Numbered from the stretch's first letter, positions 6,764-15,967 are shown. The stretch: DNA of 31,145 bases from JAFLUQ01 sp964442035 (GCA_964442035.1 CAYTWZ010000007.1:1-31145), one strand, 5' to 3'. Numbers and translations are program-made. The notes: generated by a model from the sequence alone, not told the origin.

Positions 6764-7312
6764 ATGAGGTACCTGTACTTTACAAGACACGGCCAGACCG
6801 TTTGGAACGTGGAGAACAAAATATGCGGCTCCACGGACATTGAACTGACCGATTTGGGGCGGGCTCAGGCGATTGAGCTTGGAGAAAGGCTGAAAGCAGA
6901 TGGGGTCAAAATTCACAAAATACTCTATTCCCCGCTGATCAGGGCGGCGGAAACTGCCGGATATATTTCACAGATTGCCGGAATTCCCATGGAGGATGAG
7001 TCCCGGCTCAGGGAGCAGAATTTTGGTCGGTTTGAAGCAACCGCGCGCAACGGGAAGGAGTTCACCGCCGCAAAGGCCAATTTTGTGGACAGCTACGGCA
7101 CAGGGGAATCTATGCTTAGACTGGCACAAAGAATATATAATTTGCTGGATGAGCTTAAAAACGACAGCAAGACCTATCTGCTTGTGGCGCACAACGGTAT
7201 AGCAAGGGTAGTAAATTCATATTTTAAAGATATGTCAAACGAAGCCTACGCTTCCTTCGGGATAAAGAACTGTCAGCTGATACGGTATGACTTTGATGAG
7301 CTAAAGCCTTAA
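6764..7312 (+). CDS. Histidine phosphatase family protein (phosphoglycerate-mutase-like)
   Basis: The 182-residue protein has the RHG motif at residues 8-10 (FTRHGQTVWN), where His9 would be phosphorylated. Arg60 in YSPLIRAAETA and His143 in VAHNG are the other phosphate-pocket residues. The short length and sequence fit the small phosphatases of the cobC/gpmB/YhfR group; the substrate cannot be told. I use ATG 6764, one base after the previous stop, with AAAGAGGGA as ribosome binding site; upstream codons of the same frame lie inside the LOG gene. No cobalamin genes are nearby, so I do not call it CobC. Confidence 0.9.
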   Translation: MRYLYFTRHGQTVWNVENKICGSTDIELTDLGRAQAIELGERLKADGVKIHKILYSPLIRAAETAGYISQIAGIPMEDESRLREQNFGRFEATARNGKEFTAAKANFVDSYGTGESMLRLAQRIYNLLDELKNDSKTYLLVAHNGIARVVNSYFKDMSNEAYASFGIKNCQLIRYDFDELKP

Positions 7313-7330
7313 AATCAAAAATTAATGCAC

Positions 7331-7371
7331 GAAATCCGAGGCACGAAACCTCGGATTTCATATTTTTATTT
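7331..7371. terminator. Bidirectional intrinsic terminator
   Basis: GAAATCCGAGG at 7331-7341 pairs perfectly with CCTCGGATTTC at 7349-7359. On the + strand it is followed by ATATTTTTATTT. On the minus strand it is followed by a T-rich stretch. It can terminate both the phosphatase operon and the convergent proS. Confidence 0.88.
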
Positions 7372-7377
7372 AATCCA

Positions 7378-8817
7378 TCAATACGCCTTGCCCCAGTATA
7401 CAAGGGTCTTGGCTTCCTTTCCGCAGCATACGCACTTGTTGTCACCGATGACTTCCTGCTCAAAGGGCATACACCGGGCAGTAGCGCCGGTTTCTTCCTT
7501 GATCTTGTTTTCGCAGGTCTCGTCACCGCACCACATTCCACGAATAAAGCCGGGTTTGTTTTCCGCTATGTCCTTGAATTCCTCAAAGTTAGCGGCATCA
7601 TAGGTACACTCGTTTTTGTGAGCGAGAGCCTTATTGAAGAGGTTGGCCTGGATATTCTCAAGTATCTCCCCTACCTTTGCTTCAAGCTCGTCAAGGGAGA
7701 CAAAAATCTTTTCCCGTGTATCGCGACGCACAAGGACACAGCTGTTCTTTTCAATATCCTTGGGGCCTATCTCAAGGCGCAGGGGAACGCCCTTCATCTC
7801 GTATTCGCTGAACTTCCAGCCGGGGTTCTTGTCCGTAATGTCCATATCCACCCGGAACCTTTCGCCCAGAGACTTCTTAAGCTCCTCTGCCTTTTCGCAC
7901 ACACCGGCCTTGTGCATGGCAATTGGAACGATCATAACCTGAGTGGGCGCAATTTTGGGAGGAAGCACAAGTCCGCTGTCATCGCCGTGAACCATGATTA
8001 TGGCGCCGATAAGACGGGTCGTCACGCCCCAAGAGGTCTGATGAACATACTGGAGGGTATTATTCTTGTCTGTATACTGTATGCCAAAGGCCCGGGCGAA
8101 GCCATCCCCAAAGTTATGACTTGTACCGCTCTGGAGAGCCTTACCGTCATGCATAAGGCTTTCGATAGTATATGTTGCCTCCGCACCGGCAAACTTTTCC
8201 TTTTCGGTCTTGCGTCCCTTTACTACAGGGATAGCCAGATAGTTTTCAAGAAAGTCGGCGTAAACATTGAGCATACGCTCGGTCTCCTCCTTGGCCTCCT
8301 CGGCGGTGGCATGGGCGGTATGGCCCTCCTGCCACAGGAATTCCATGGTTCTGAGGAAGGGACGGGTAGTCTTTTCCCAGCGGACAACGCTGCACCATTG
8401 GTTGTAAAGCTTGGGCAGGTCACGGTGAGAATGTATTATATTTTTATAATGCTCACAGAAAAGGGTCTCACTGGTGGGGCGGACGCAAAGCCGCTCCTGA
8501 AGCTTTTCATTACCGCCAATGGTGACCCAAGCCACCTCAGGGGCAAAGCCTTCAACGTGATCCTTTTCCTTCTGAAGCAGACTTTCAGGAATGAACATGG
8601 GCATATATACGTTTTGATGTCCGGTAGCCTTGAACATACCGTCCAGTGTCTTCTGTATGTTTTCCCATATAGCGTAAGCATAGGGCCGAATTACGCAGCA
8701 GCCCTTCACCGATGAATATTCCACAAGCTCGGCCTTTTTCACAATATCTGTGTACCAGCGCGCGAAATCTACGTCCATGGGAGTAATTTCTTCCACAAAT
8801 CTCTTTTCTTCAGCCAT
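7378..8817 (-). CDS. proS: Prolyl-tRNA synthetase, archaeal/eukaryotic-type (short form)
   Basis: This class II synthetase charges tRNA-Pro with proline. At 479 residues it is the short form without the editing insertion of typical bacterial ProRS (about 570). Class II motif 2 is visible in QWCSVVRWEKTTRPFLRTMEFLWQEGHTAH and motif 3 in HGDDSGLVLPPKIAP. CVRPTSETLFCEHY is the proline-site loop. The anticodon-binding domain follows, then a C-terminal zinc-like domain with cysteines at 430, 435, 462, 464 and 465, and the protein ends in Tyr, as typical of this subtype. AAAGGGATG upstream supports ATG 8817. It has its own promoter and no T-box leader. Confidence 0.97.
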   Translation of the reverse strand: MAEEKRFVEEITPMDVDFARWYTDIVKKAELVEYSSVKGCCVIRPYAYAIWENIQKTLDGMFKATGHQNVYMPMFIPESLLQKEKDHVEGFAPEVAWVTIGGNEKLQERLCVRPTSETLFCEHYKNIIHSHRDLPKLYNQWCSVVRWEKTTRPFLRTMEFLWQEGHTAHATAEEAKEETERMLNVYADFLENYLAIPVVKGRKTEKEKFAGAEATYTIESLMHDGKALQSGTSHNFGDGFARAFGIQYTDKNNTLQYVHQTSWGVTTRLIGAIIMVHGDDSGLVLPPKIAPTQVMIVPIAMHKAGVCEKAEELKKSLGERFRVDMDITDKNPGWKFSEYEMKGVPLRLEIGPKDIEKNSCVLVRRDTREKIFVSLDELEAKVGEILENIQANLFNKALAHKNECTYDAANFEEFKDIAENKPGFIRGMWCGDETCENKIKEETGATARCMPFEQEVIGDNKCVCCGKEAKTLVYWGKAY

Positions 8818-8848
8818 TTAAATCATCCCTTTAGCAATAATATGCTTT

Positions 8849-8877
8849 ATTGTATCATTTTTTCGGAGTATTGTCAA
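8849..8877 (-). promoter_or_regulatory. Promoter of proS
   Basis: On the minus strand, TTGACA (complement of 8872-8877), a 17 bp spacer and TACAAT (complement of 8849-8854). The leader is only about 25 nt, which rules out a T-box riboswitch. Confidence 0.85.
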
Positions 8878-8911
8878 GGCTGAAAACGCAATTTTCATGA
8901 CGCCCGCCGAG

Positions 8912-8959
8912 GAACGAAAGATGTCCTCCGAGTCGATAGACGAGATCCGGAGGACATCT
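8912..8959 (-). terminator. Terminator of the secreted metalloprotease gene
   Basis: AGATGTCCTCCG at 8919-8930 and CGGAGGACATCT at 8948-8959 are perfect 12 bp complements with a 17-base loop. On the minus strand the stem runs into CTTTCGTTCC, a moderately T-rich tail like that of the galE hairpin. It lies about 40 bases after the stop codon at 9002. Confidence 0.65.
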
Positions 8960-9001
8960 GCGCTTAGGTATAGCTGTGTAAAATTTATGGACATAGCCGA
9001 T

Positions 9002-12000
9002 TTATTCTACGGCGAAATCATAAAGCTCAAAGGCTTTTCCTCCGTTATTTTCAACAAGGGCCAAGGTGTCCAGAACATCCGCGGCTTGTCGGAAGGCTAC
9101 ATTTTCCGCTTTAAGCGCATCGTTTACATACAAATCATACACGTTTGCTGTCACATCCGCTTCAACCCGGATTTTTACTTTTTCGCCCACGGTATATGTA
9201 TCACGAAGGGCTTTTTCCGCGTTATCCCTGGTGTAGAGCTTGCCGTCCGCAAAGAGAATAACAATGCTGCCTGACGCAAAATAGTTTGGTGAGCTACTGT
9301 TAAGTCCTGCCCCGTCACTTCCTATAATAATTCCGCTGTCCTTTGAGCCGTTATCCACAAAGGAGAAGGAATAAACAGCTTTATCGGCAGCCGCATCAAT
9401 TTGGTGAAATGCATCGGCATTCTGCCCCACAGCTGAGGTAAGCGCATTATTTACAAGTATTTTCAATGGTTTTGCCAGAGGAATAAGCTCATTTAACAAA
9501 GTGAACAAAAACATTGTGCTTTCTTCAAAGCCTTCGGGTATATCTATGCTGTTACCCGTCACATTTACTGTGCACACATTTGAAAGAGCGCTGTTATCAT
9601 ATATCGCAAAAATCGCCTCAGCCGAGCCTTCCAATCCGTTGATCAACACCTTGCCTCCCACGGCTTCAACCTTGGGAGCGCCCTTATCAGTGTATATCCG
9701 TATATCCTTATAGGACACTGTGACCCCGTCTTTTCCGCCGGCGGTTTTAAAGCCGCCAAAGCCTGTGATACTGCCCTTGTAAACACTCTGGGACACCGGT
9801 GATATAAGGTCTGCGTCCAAAAGCGCGTATGTCACAAGATATACATCGTCGCCCACTGACATACCGCTTAAATTTCCCGTACTGTTTTCACAGTCGGTGA
9901 ATTTTTCGGCCAGCTCATTGCTCCATTCGGTGTTTTCCGCAATTATTCTGATGCGATTGCCTTCGCTGTAGCCCACAGTGCCTCTGTCTGCCCTGATAGA
10001 ACCGGGATAGAGCTTTTCCGCCACAAAGGAAGACAACCGCTGCTGACCCGCGGTATCGGTCACATAGCCTGAGCCCCGTACAGCCGAATTCGTTTCGCCG
10101 CGGCCCACATGGATCGCGTTGGCATCAGACGCATAACGGTGGGCAAAAAGCACTCTGCCGTCAAGATCCAATATGCCGTGATCGGGATAGGCGTCACCGC
10201 CCGATGGCTCAAACTCAATTACAAACTTTTCCGCGCTATACCCCGGTGAAGTGATTTCTCCCGTAACGGCTCCTGTAATATTAAGTCCTCCGTTTACATT
10301 CACAGCGCTGTTGCCGGACTTCCAATTGTGCCAGATTGAGTCAGCATCATTGGTTTTAGAGTTGAGTGTGCCGCTCTCGCCGCTGTCTGTTCCGTCTAAA
10401 ACAAGATGCAGGCTGTCATCCAATTCACCGATGCTTTCGGTCTCGACAGTCGAATCCATAAGACGTACATAATCCACCTGACCGACAAAGCCCTTGCCTA
10501 TATAGTTTGAGCCTGTCCGAACGGCCATGAGGGGAGTCAGCTCAACAGCCGCCCTTTCGCTTTTTCCGTTTACTGTCAGTTCCGCTTCCGAATCCTCAAA
10601 TGTGATGGATATATCACTCCAAGCGTCATTGCTGACACCTGAACCTTCCACAACAGTATCACCGATCGTCAGCTTAGTTGCTGTGGGTGTAAGATCGAGT
10701 ACGATTTGTCCGTCACCGATATTTAAGACTTCACCGCTGCCTTTTGCGCGGAGCGCAATTTTCATATCGTCATAGTAGAGCGCCGAGTCATCAAGCACAG
10801 CATAGCTATTGCCGTCAAAAACCGCACACCCGTCGGCAAATTTCACGCCGTTAACGCCGTAAAGGTCTGTGTATCCCACAGTATCCCTCAGGTCGGAATT
10901 GAATTCATATCTTGTGCGAAGCCCCGATATATAAGGCCTTACATTATTGCCGTCAAGCTTGTTGGGAGCGTAGCTGCTGTCACTGGAAATGCTGTGGTAG
11001 CCCGAAAAGGCTCCGCCGCCGACGCTGTAGCCCTCATCCTCAAACCAGTCACCGTATGTAATGGCCTCCCCTGTGACGCCCCCATTGTAAAGGCCCAAGC
11101 TCTGGCCCTTGACAACAGCGTTGCCGGATGCCTTGTAGTCAACATACAGGCAGGCGTTTTCAATCACACGGGCGTTATCGCTCACTGTGGCTCTGTCAAA
11201 AAGCACCGCCGTATCGCCCACATATGCGTTATCCTTTACCACCGCATTACCGGCAACAATCGCATAGCCGTCTATAACCGCATTGTCGGAAACTGTGGCA
11301 TAGCCCAACACCATTGCGTTGGGGCCAACATACGCAGTAGGCGCTACAGACGCAGTATCCGCCACCCGGCCGCCGCCGTTAGGATGCTGCTTGAGAGTTG
11401 GGTATACAGGTCTTTCCACAGGTGACGCGTTTGTAAGAGTTACACTGTAGGGATATTGAGTTTTGTTTTCAAAAGGATAATTTGACTCTGTGCTGTGCTC
11501 CGCCCAGCCCGTGATCGTGTGGCGGGACATAGTGTCAAGGGACGGTGTCGCGGCTACCGAAAGATAAAGGCTGTCAGACTCACCCACAGTCATAGTCATA
11601 GCCTCACCGTCGCTGAAGAGATCGGAATAGCTTGTTTCGCCATTTGATTTCTTAACAAGTCTGGCTCTCCAATCGGCGCCGTCAGCGTCAGTCAACCCGT
11701 TCAGCCTTACACTGACCTCACCGGGCACACATTCAAGGGGAATAATATTATATCCCATTGCCTGAGGCGCTCTTTCGATGGGAACGGCATATGTATTTTC
11801 TTCCGCACCCAGCTTCTCAAGCATTGTATACCTCTGCTGCCAGAAAAAAGTACGATTATTATATGCGTCATTTATGTTTTTGTTGTACAGATCCTGATTT
11901 TTAAAATCCATTGTGGCAATATGGGAAGCATACATCCCAACTGTATCAGCCACGGTAAGATCGCCGTTGCAGCTTTCAAGCACCTCCCAGAAAAGCACGT

Positions 12001-12802
12001 CTGTGCTTCCAAGGTTGCACCCTAAAAGCTTCTGGACGAATTTTTCCCCGTAAATGCCTGTATTATCAGGATCCTCCGTAAGATATTGGAGTATCGGCCA
12101 TGCCTCATAATAGCCCCGTCCGTTCATTTTGGTAAGAGAATTTGCCCTTAAGTACAAATGAGACAACTGACTCGTTCCGGGCATATATTCATAAATATAC
12201 TGCTCTGCGAACCAGTTAGCCACAGCCTCAAACCAAGGCCCAAGATAAATATTGTCCTTCCACGCGTTATCACCCTGCGCGTAATGCACCGCATGACCAA
12301 ATTCGTGGGCAACAACCGTAGGTGAATCCATAGCCGCTAAGCAGCACATGAAATATGGATAACCGGCAGTGTCCACTGATCCGTATGCTCCCCAGTCATC
12401 TGCCCCCAAATCATAATAAGTTACACCCGTTCCCATAAGAATCACATTTGTTTTATATTGAGTCACCTTATCCCCGTCCGGGTTTACGGATGTGCTCGTA
12501 GGCTCCATACCCATTTTTCCAATATACAGGTTCCAGCAGTTTTCAAGCACGGTTTCGCATTTTTTTAAAAAATCCGCTGTAACCTTATTACTGTTTGCGC
12601 CGTCAGTGTCATAAAAAATCTGAAAATGTTCGGTTTCATATGTCTGATATACACTCATGCTGACCTCAGTTTGCGCCCCGGCATTAACGTTGCGCAGGAG
12701 GTATGTTGTGTTATCCGCCGCAAGGCTGACAGCCGGAACACAGGACAATGCCATCGCCATAATTACAAATAACGATACCAAAGCTTTAATTTTTGATTTC
12801 AT
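9002..12802 (-). CDS. Large secreted DUF6055/Svx-like putative metalloprotease with hexapeptide beta-helix and jelly-roll domains
   Basis: I use ATG 12802 (1266 residues), preceded by AAAGGGAG; an in-frame ATG at 12832 would put ten extra residues before the signal peptide. Residues 1-30 form a signal peptide ending near VSLAA. Residues about 45-340 carry HEFGHAVHY (HEXXH at 166-170) and WFEAVANWFAE, whose Glu192 or Glu200 would be the third zinc ligand. This pattern resembles DUF6055 and the Svx/AvrXca secreted proteins. Residues about 479-565 are hexapeptide repeats (for example TASVAPTAYVGPNAMV, NAVVKDNAYVGDTAVL), a left-handed beta-helix. About 625-795 looks like a LamG/concanavalin jelly roll, and further sandwich-like regions extend to the C-terminus. 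There is no LPXTG motif, SLH domain or C-terminal membrane anchor, so release into the medium is likely. Substrate unknown; protease activity is inferred from the motif. Confidence 0.8.
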   Translation of the reverse strand: MKSKIKALVSLFVIMAMALSCVPAVSLAADNTTYLLRNVNAGAQTEVSMSVYQTYETEHFQIFYDTDGANSNKVTADFLKKCETVLENCWNLYIGKMGMEPTSTSVNPDGDKVTQYKTNVILMGTGVTYYDLGADDWGAYGSVDTAGYPYFMCCLAAMDSPTVVAHEFGHAVHYAQGDNAWKDNIYLGPWFEAVANWFAEQYIYEYMPGTSQLSHLYLRANSLTKMNGRGYYEAWPILQYLTEDPDNTGIYGEKFVQKLLGCNLGSTDVLFWEVLESCNGDLTVADTVGMYASHIATMDFKNQDLYNKNINDAYNNRTFFWQQRYTMLEKLGAEENTYAVPIERAPQAMGYNIIPLECVPGEVSVRLNGLTDADGADWRARLVKKSNGETSYSDLFSDGEAMTMTVGESDSLYLSVAATPSLDTMSRHTITGWAEHSTESNYPFENKTQYPYSVTLTNASPVERPVYPTLKQHPNGGGRVADTASVAPTAYVGPNAMVLGYATVSDNAVIDGYAIVAGNAVVKDNAYVGDTAVLFDRATVSDNARVIENACLYVDYKASGNAVVKGQSLGLYNGGVTGEAITYGDWFEDEGYSVGGGAFSGYHSISSDSSYAPNKLDGNNVRPYISGLRTRYEFNSDLRDTVGYTDLYGVNGVKFADGCAVFDGNSYAVLDDSALYYDDMKIALRAKGSGEVLNIGDGQIVLDLTPTATKLTIGDTVVEGSGVSNDAWSDISITFEDSEAELTVNGKSERAAVELTPLMAVRTGSNYIGKGFVGQVDYVRLMDSTVETESIGELDDSLHLVLDGTDSGESGTLNSKTNDADSIWHNWKSGNSAVNVNGGLNITGAVTGEITSPGYSAEKFVIEFEPSGGDAYPDHGILDLDGRVLFAHRYASDANAIHVGRGETNSAVRGSGYVTDTAGQQRLSSFVAEKLYPGSIRADRGTVGYSEGNRIRIIAENTEWSNELAEKFTDCENSTGNLSGMSVGDDVYLVTYALLDADLISPVSQSVYKGSITGFGGFKTAGGKDGVTVSYKDIRIYTDKGAPKVEAVGGKVLINGLEGSAEAIFAIYDNSALSNVCTVNVTGNSIDIPEGFEESTMFLFTLLNELIPLAKPLKILVNNALTSAVGQNADAFHQIDAAADKAVYSFSFVDNGSKDSGIIIGSDGAGLNSSSPNYFASGSIVILFADGKLYTRDNAEKALRDTYTVGEKVKIRVEADVTANVYDLYVNDALKAENVAFRQAADVLDTLALVENNGGKAFELYDFAVE

Positions 12803-12876
12803 TTTACCGCTCCCTTTCCATGTGGGTGTCAAACCGACACCGCTTTTTGTTAAACCCGTTCTATCCTTCTTGTTTT

Positions 12877-12906
12877 ATTTTATCATTCCGCAAGACCCTT
12901 TGTCAA
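12877..12906 (-). promoter_or_regulatory. Promoter of the metalloprotease gene
   Basis: On the minus strand, TTGACA (complement of 12901-12906), an 18 bp spacer and TAAAAT (complement of 12877-12882). The leader is about 70 nt and contains a CGGTGTCGGTTTGACACC stretch able to form a small stem. Confidence 0.72.
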
Positions 12907-12925
12907 TATAATTATTGTTTTTACA

Positions 12926-12955
12926 CAAAAAAAGCCTGATTTCTCAGACTTTTTT
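12926..12955 (-). terminator. Terminator of the ABC importer operon
   Basis: On the minus strand an A-rich arm and CTGA/TCAG core form a hairpin. On the + strand it reads AAAAAAAGCCTGA, loop, then TCAGACTTTTTT, with one mismatch. T runs flank it on both sides, so it could work in either direction. It separates the importer operon from the metalloprotease promoter. Confidence 0.65.
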
Positions 12956-12993
12956 GTATGGATTAATTTCTTTGTTCAATAAAAAAGCAAATA

Positions 12994-13767
12994 TCAGTTT
13001 CCGCTTTCGATGCTTATATGATTGAACCTGTCCAGAAGGTCATCCACATTTACGTTGACCCTCTCTTCGCCTGAAAGGTCCATCTCCACCCCTCCCCGGT
13101 GTAACATAAGCAGCCGATCCCCGTAGGTCACCGCGTGACGGAGGTTGTGAGTGACCATCAGTGTAGTGATGCCCTTCTCCCGGACAATCTTGTTAGTGAG
13201 CTCGATAGTAATCTCGCTGGTCTTGGGATCAAGAGCCGCGGTGTGCTCGTCCAGTATCAGCAGGTCAATATCGCTGAGGGTGCACATTATCATGGCAAGC
13301 ACCTGCCGCTGTCCTCCCGAAAGAGAGCCCGCCAGCACGTCAAGCTTATCCTCCAGACCCAAACCAAGGGGAGCAAGCATTTCCTTATAGTCGCCGACGC
13401 GCTTTTTGTTGACGCCCATGGAAAGGCCGTAGAATTTGCCCTTGTTATCCGCAAGGGAAAGATTTTCAAGGATCGTCATATTGGGGGAAGTACCCTTTTG
13501 CGTGTCCTGAAACACCCGGCCGATGTGCTTGGCTCGGCGGTACTCCTGCATGTTGGTCACATCATTGCCGTCAAGAATAATCCTGCCGCTGTCGGGGAAA
13601 ATAGTGCCGCAGATAAGGTTGAGTATGGTAGTTTTGCCGCTTCCGTTGCTGCCGATAACTGTGACAAACTGTCCCTTTGGTATATTGAGGTTGAAGTTTT
13701 CCAGCACTTTCGTTTCGTTGATAAGACCGGGGTTGTAGGTTTTGCAGACGTTTTTAAATTCCAGCAT
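12994..13767 (-). CDS. ABC transporter ATP-binding protein (COG1101 type)
   Basis: The 257-residue ATPase has Walker A GSNGSGKTT (39-47), the ABC signature LSGGQ (149-153), Walker B LLILDE (169-174) followed by HTAALDP, and the switch histidine in MVTHN. The sequence VFQDTQKGTSPNMTILENL is characteristic of the ATPase that partners the permease and substrate-binding protein of the next two genes. Its start overlaps the permease stop by 14 nt, so the two are translationally coupled. It would power uptake at the inner face of the membrane. Similar three-gene systems in streptococci (TrpXYZ) are assigned to tryptophan or related amino acids; the substrate here is not proven. Confidence 0.93.
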   Translation of the reverse strand: MLEFKNVCKTYNPGLINETKVLENFNLNIPKGQFVTVIGSNGSGKTTILNLICGTIFPDSGRIILDGNDVTNMQEYRRAKHIGRVFQDTQKGTSPNMTILENLSLADNKGKFYGLSMGVNKKRVGDYKEMLAPLGLGLEDKLDVLAGSLSGGQRQVLAMIMCTLSDIDLLILDEHTAALDPKTSEITIELTNKIVREKGITTLMVTHNLRHAVTYGDRLLMLHRGGVEMDLSGEERVNVNVDDLLDRFNHISIESGN

Positions 13768-14731
13768 CGGCCTTCACCCCCTTCAGGATCTTATCATTGA
13801 ACACAAGCATAACAAGGAACAGTACGGCAATCATGAGCTTGAGCAAATGCGCATCAAGTCCCAAGGAAAGAGCTATCCTAATGCAGGCGTAGTAAATTAT
13901 GCTGCCAAACACCACCTTTGAGGTGACGCGAAGGAACTTGACCTTGCGCATGACGGTGAGGCCTATAATTACCGACGCCAAACCGATAACCATAGTGCCT
14001 GTGCCGTCGCTGATGTTGAAGCTGGTCTTGTACTGGCACATAAGGCTGCCGCTGAGAGCCACAAGGCCGTTGGCAATGGCAAGGCCCAGCATCTTTACCT
14101 TCCCGCTGTCCACACTCATGGACTTGACCATCTGTTCGTTGGCTCCGCAGACACGGAGCATCATACCGCTTTTGGTCTTCATATACAAGTCAAATACATA
14201 TTTTACAATCAGCACGCAAACTACCGCAACCAGCAGCTTTGAAATGTTGACGGAAACGCCTCCTAGCCAATCAACGTAAAAATTATAGTCATGTCCGAGA
14301 ACGGAAAAGCTTACATTACCGTTTTTCACAGAAGGAATAAGCTTCGCCACCGCGCTGTTAAAAACGGTTTCCTTACCCATTATGAAAAGACTGCTCTTGA
14401 CACCGGTTATGCTAAGGTTGACGCTGTAAAGAGCGGTCATCATCAATATACCGCTGAGAAGATTTGTAACATTGCACTTGACATGAATTATGCCTGTAAT
14501 CATTCCCGCCGCGGCCCCGCACAAAAAGGACACCGGCAGACAGAGCCAAGGATTGACGCCGGCAGTAATGAGTACCGCCGTGACCGCGCTGCCCAAGGGG
14601 AAGGTTCCATCCACCGAAAGATCCGGGAAATTAAGCACACTGTAGCTTATGTAAAGACCCAGCGCCAGCAGAGAGTATATAAGTCCCTGCTCAAGGGTAC
14701 TTGGTATCATGCTAATAATATACTCAAGCAT
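13754..14731 (-). CDS. ABC transporter permease (branched-chain/ribose type, COG4120)
   Basis: The 325-residue protein has eight or nine hydrophobic segments. The motifs LGLYISYSVLNFPDLSVDGTFPLG near the N-terminus and KVKMLGLAIANGLVALSGSL in the middle are typical of the permease family found with COG1101 ATPases and COG2984 binding proteins. A single permease gene implies a homodimeric channel. GGAGG lies 8 nt before ATG 14731. It is the middle gene of the importer operon, 72 nt after the binding-protein gene. Confidence 0.92.
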   Translation of the reverse strand: MLEYIISMIPSTLEQGLIYSLLALGLYISYSVLNFPDLSVDGTFPLGSAVTAVLITAGVNPWLCLPVSFLCGAAAGMITGIIHVKCNVTNLLSGILMMTALYSVNLSITGVKSSLFIMGKETVFNSAVAKLIPSVKNGNVSFSVLGHDYNFYVDWLGGVSVNISKLLVAVVCVLIVKYVFDLYMKTKSGMMLRVCGANEQMVKSMSVDSGKVKMLGLAIANGLVALSGSLMCQYKTSFNISDGTGTMVIGLASVIIGLTVMRKVKFLRVTSKVVFGSIIYYACIRIALSLGLDAHLLKLMIAVLFLVMLVFNDKILKGVKADAGI

Positions 14732-14803
14732 AATTCATCCTCCAAAACAAGTGGGGCGGAACAATGCCGCCCCACCGCGATTTAATCAATATCCGGCCGG
14801 AAA

Positions 14804-15829
14804 TTACTCGGTGTACTCCGCTCTTGCGTCAAGATCCTCCGTGATAACGGCGCCAAAGCCCTCGGCAACCGCCTTATTGATGGTGAGTTTGCTGCTGCTT
14901 TCGTCAAGGTATTCGCTACCTATGTCGGAAACATCCTCGCCCTTGAGTACTCTTGCGGCCATAATGCCGGTCTGCACGCCCAGCGCAACATAATCAAGGC
15001 CCTCAGAGGCTACGCAGCCGTTCTTGACCTGCTCCTCCTCGCTGCCGAATACGGGAACGCCCTTGGCATTGGCCTTTTCAAGAAGGGTGGGAAGATTTTC
15101 GACTATAAGATTGTCGGTAATGTTTGTGATAACGTCCACCTCATTGACCAGTGTTTCGGCGGTCATGGGGATGTAGGAAGCGTCAGCTACGCCCTCGGTA
15201 ACAATCTCAAGGCCGTAGTTACCGGCAAGCTCCTTGTAAAGAGCGATCTGGGATTCGTCATTGACCTCACTGGTGCTGTAGAGGATGCCCAGCTTCTTAG
15301 CTTCGGGGAACATCGTGTGGATAAGATTCAGCTGCTTTTCAACAGGGATAAGGTCGCTGGTGCCTGTGATACCGTCACCGGCCTTGCCCATTTCGGGCAC
15401 CATCCCTGCAATCACGGGATCGCTGACCGCACAGAAGATAACGGGGATGTCCGCTTCCTTGCATACGGCATATAAATTGGAAGCGGCGGGTGTGGCGATG
15501 CCGCACACAAGATCCATATTGCTGTCAACAAACTGACTGGCAATAGTCATGGAAAGATCCATGTTGGAGCTGGAATTCTGGTAGCTGAACTTAATGTTGT
15601 CACCCTCAACAAAGCCTTCCTGAGCCAGTCCCTGAATAAAGCCCTCACGGCAGTTGTCAAGGGACGGATGCTCGGCGAACTGAGAAATACCTACATTATA
15701 AACGGTTTTAACGGTGTTGTCATTACTCTGACTATTTGAGGAGGTTTTGCCCTCATCATTAGTCCCGCAGCCCGCGAATGCCATTGCGGTCATAGCCAAG
15801 GCCGCGGCAAAAGCCAATATTTTCTTCAT
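14804..15829 (-). CDS. ABC transporter substrate-binding lipoprotein (COG2984, TrpX-like)
   Basis: A lipoprotein signal peptide ends in the lipobox AFAGC, so Cys21 would be lipidated after cleavage. The 341-residue protein then has a Ser/Asn-rich linker and a two-lobed binding fold. The segments VYNVGISQFAEHPSLDNCREGF, FCAVSDPVIAGMV, GITGTSDLIPVEKQL and KLGILYSTSE are characteristic of the ABC_sub_bind (COG2984) family. Members bind tryptophan, tyrosine or related compounds in characterised cases; the ligand here is unknown. AGGAGTG precedes ATG 15829. It is first in the operon, as expected for the most highly expressed component. No T-box or other amino-acid leader is visible upstream. Confidence 0.93.
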   Translation of the reverse strand: MKKILAFAAALAMTAMAFAGCGTNDEGKTSSNSQSNDNTVKTVYNVGISQFAEHPSLDNCREGFIQGLAQEGFVEGDNIKFSYQNSSSNMDLSMTIASQFVDSNMDLVCGIATPAASNLYAVCKEADIPVIFCAVSDPVIAGMVPEMGKAGDGITGTSDLIPVEKQLNLIHTMFPEAKKLGILYSTSEVNDESQIALYKELAGNYGLEIVTEGVADASYIPMTAETLVNEVDVITNITDNLIVENLPTLLEKANAKGVPVFGSEEEQVKNGCVASEGLDYVALGVQTGIMAARVLKGEDVSDIGSEYLDESSSKLTINKAVAEGFGAVITEDLDARAEYTE

Positions 15830-15867
15830 TATAAATCACTCCTATTCAAAATATGAACTATGTGTAT

Positions 15868-15896
15868 ATTTTACCACAGGGGCTTAAAAAATGCAA
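15868..15896 (-). promoter_or_regulatory. Promoter of the ABC importer operon
   Basis: On the minus strand, TTGCAT (complement of 15891-15896), a 17 bp spacer and TAAAAT (complement of 15868-15873). The leader of about 35 nt is too short for a T-box or riboswitch. Confidence 0.68.
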
Positions 15897-15967
15897 TTGT
15901 TTTTTTATGTTTTTGAAATAAAAATGTTTTTTGAGATAAAAATTTAATAAAAACGGCAATTATGAGC

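Noticed and set aside
7618..8715. 365-codon frame antisense to proS
   Set aside because: It lies wholly within proS, has no recognisable domain, and is explained by codon bias leaving the opposite strand open.
8818..8877. T-box riboswitch upstream of proS
   Set aside because: The promoter leaves a leader of only about 25 nt, too short for a T-box.
4925..8930. Shared 14-mer AACGAAAGATGTCC between the galE and metalloprotease terminators
   Set aside because: A match of this length is expected a few times by chance in a window of this size, and the flanking stems differ.
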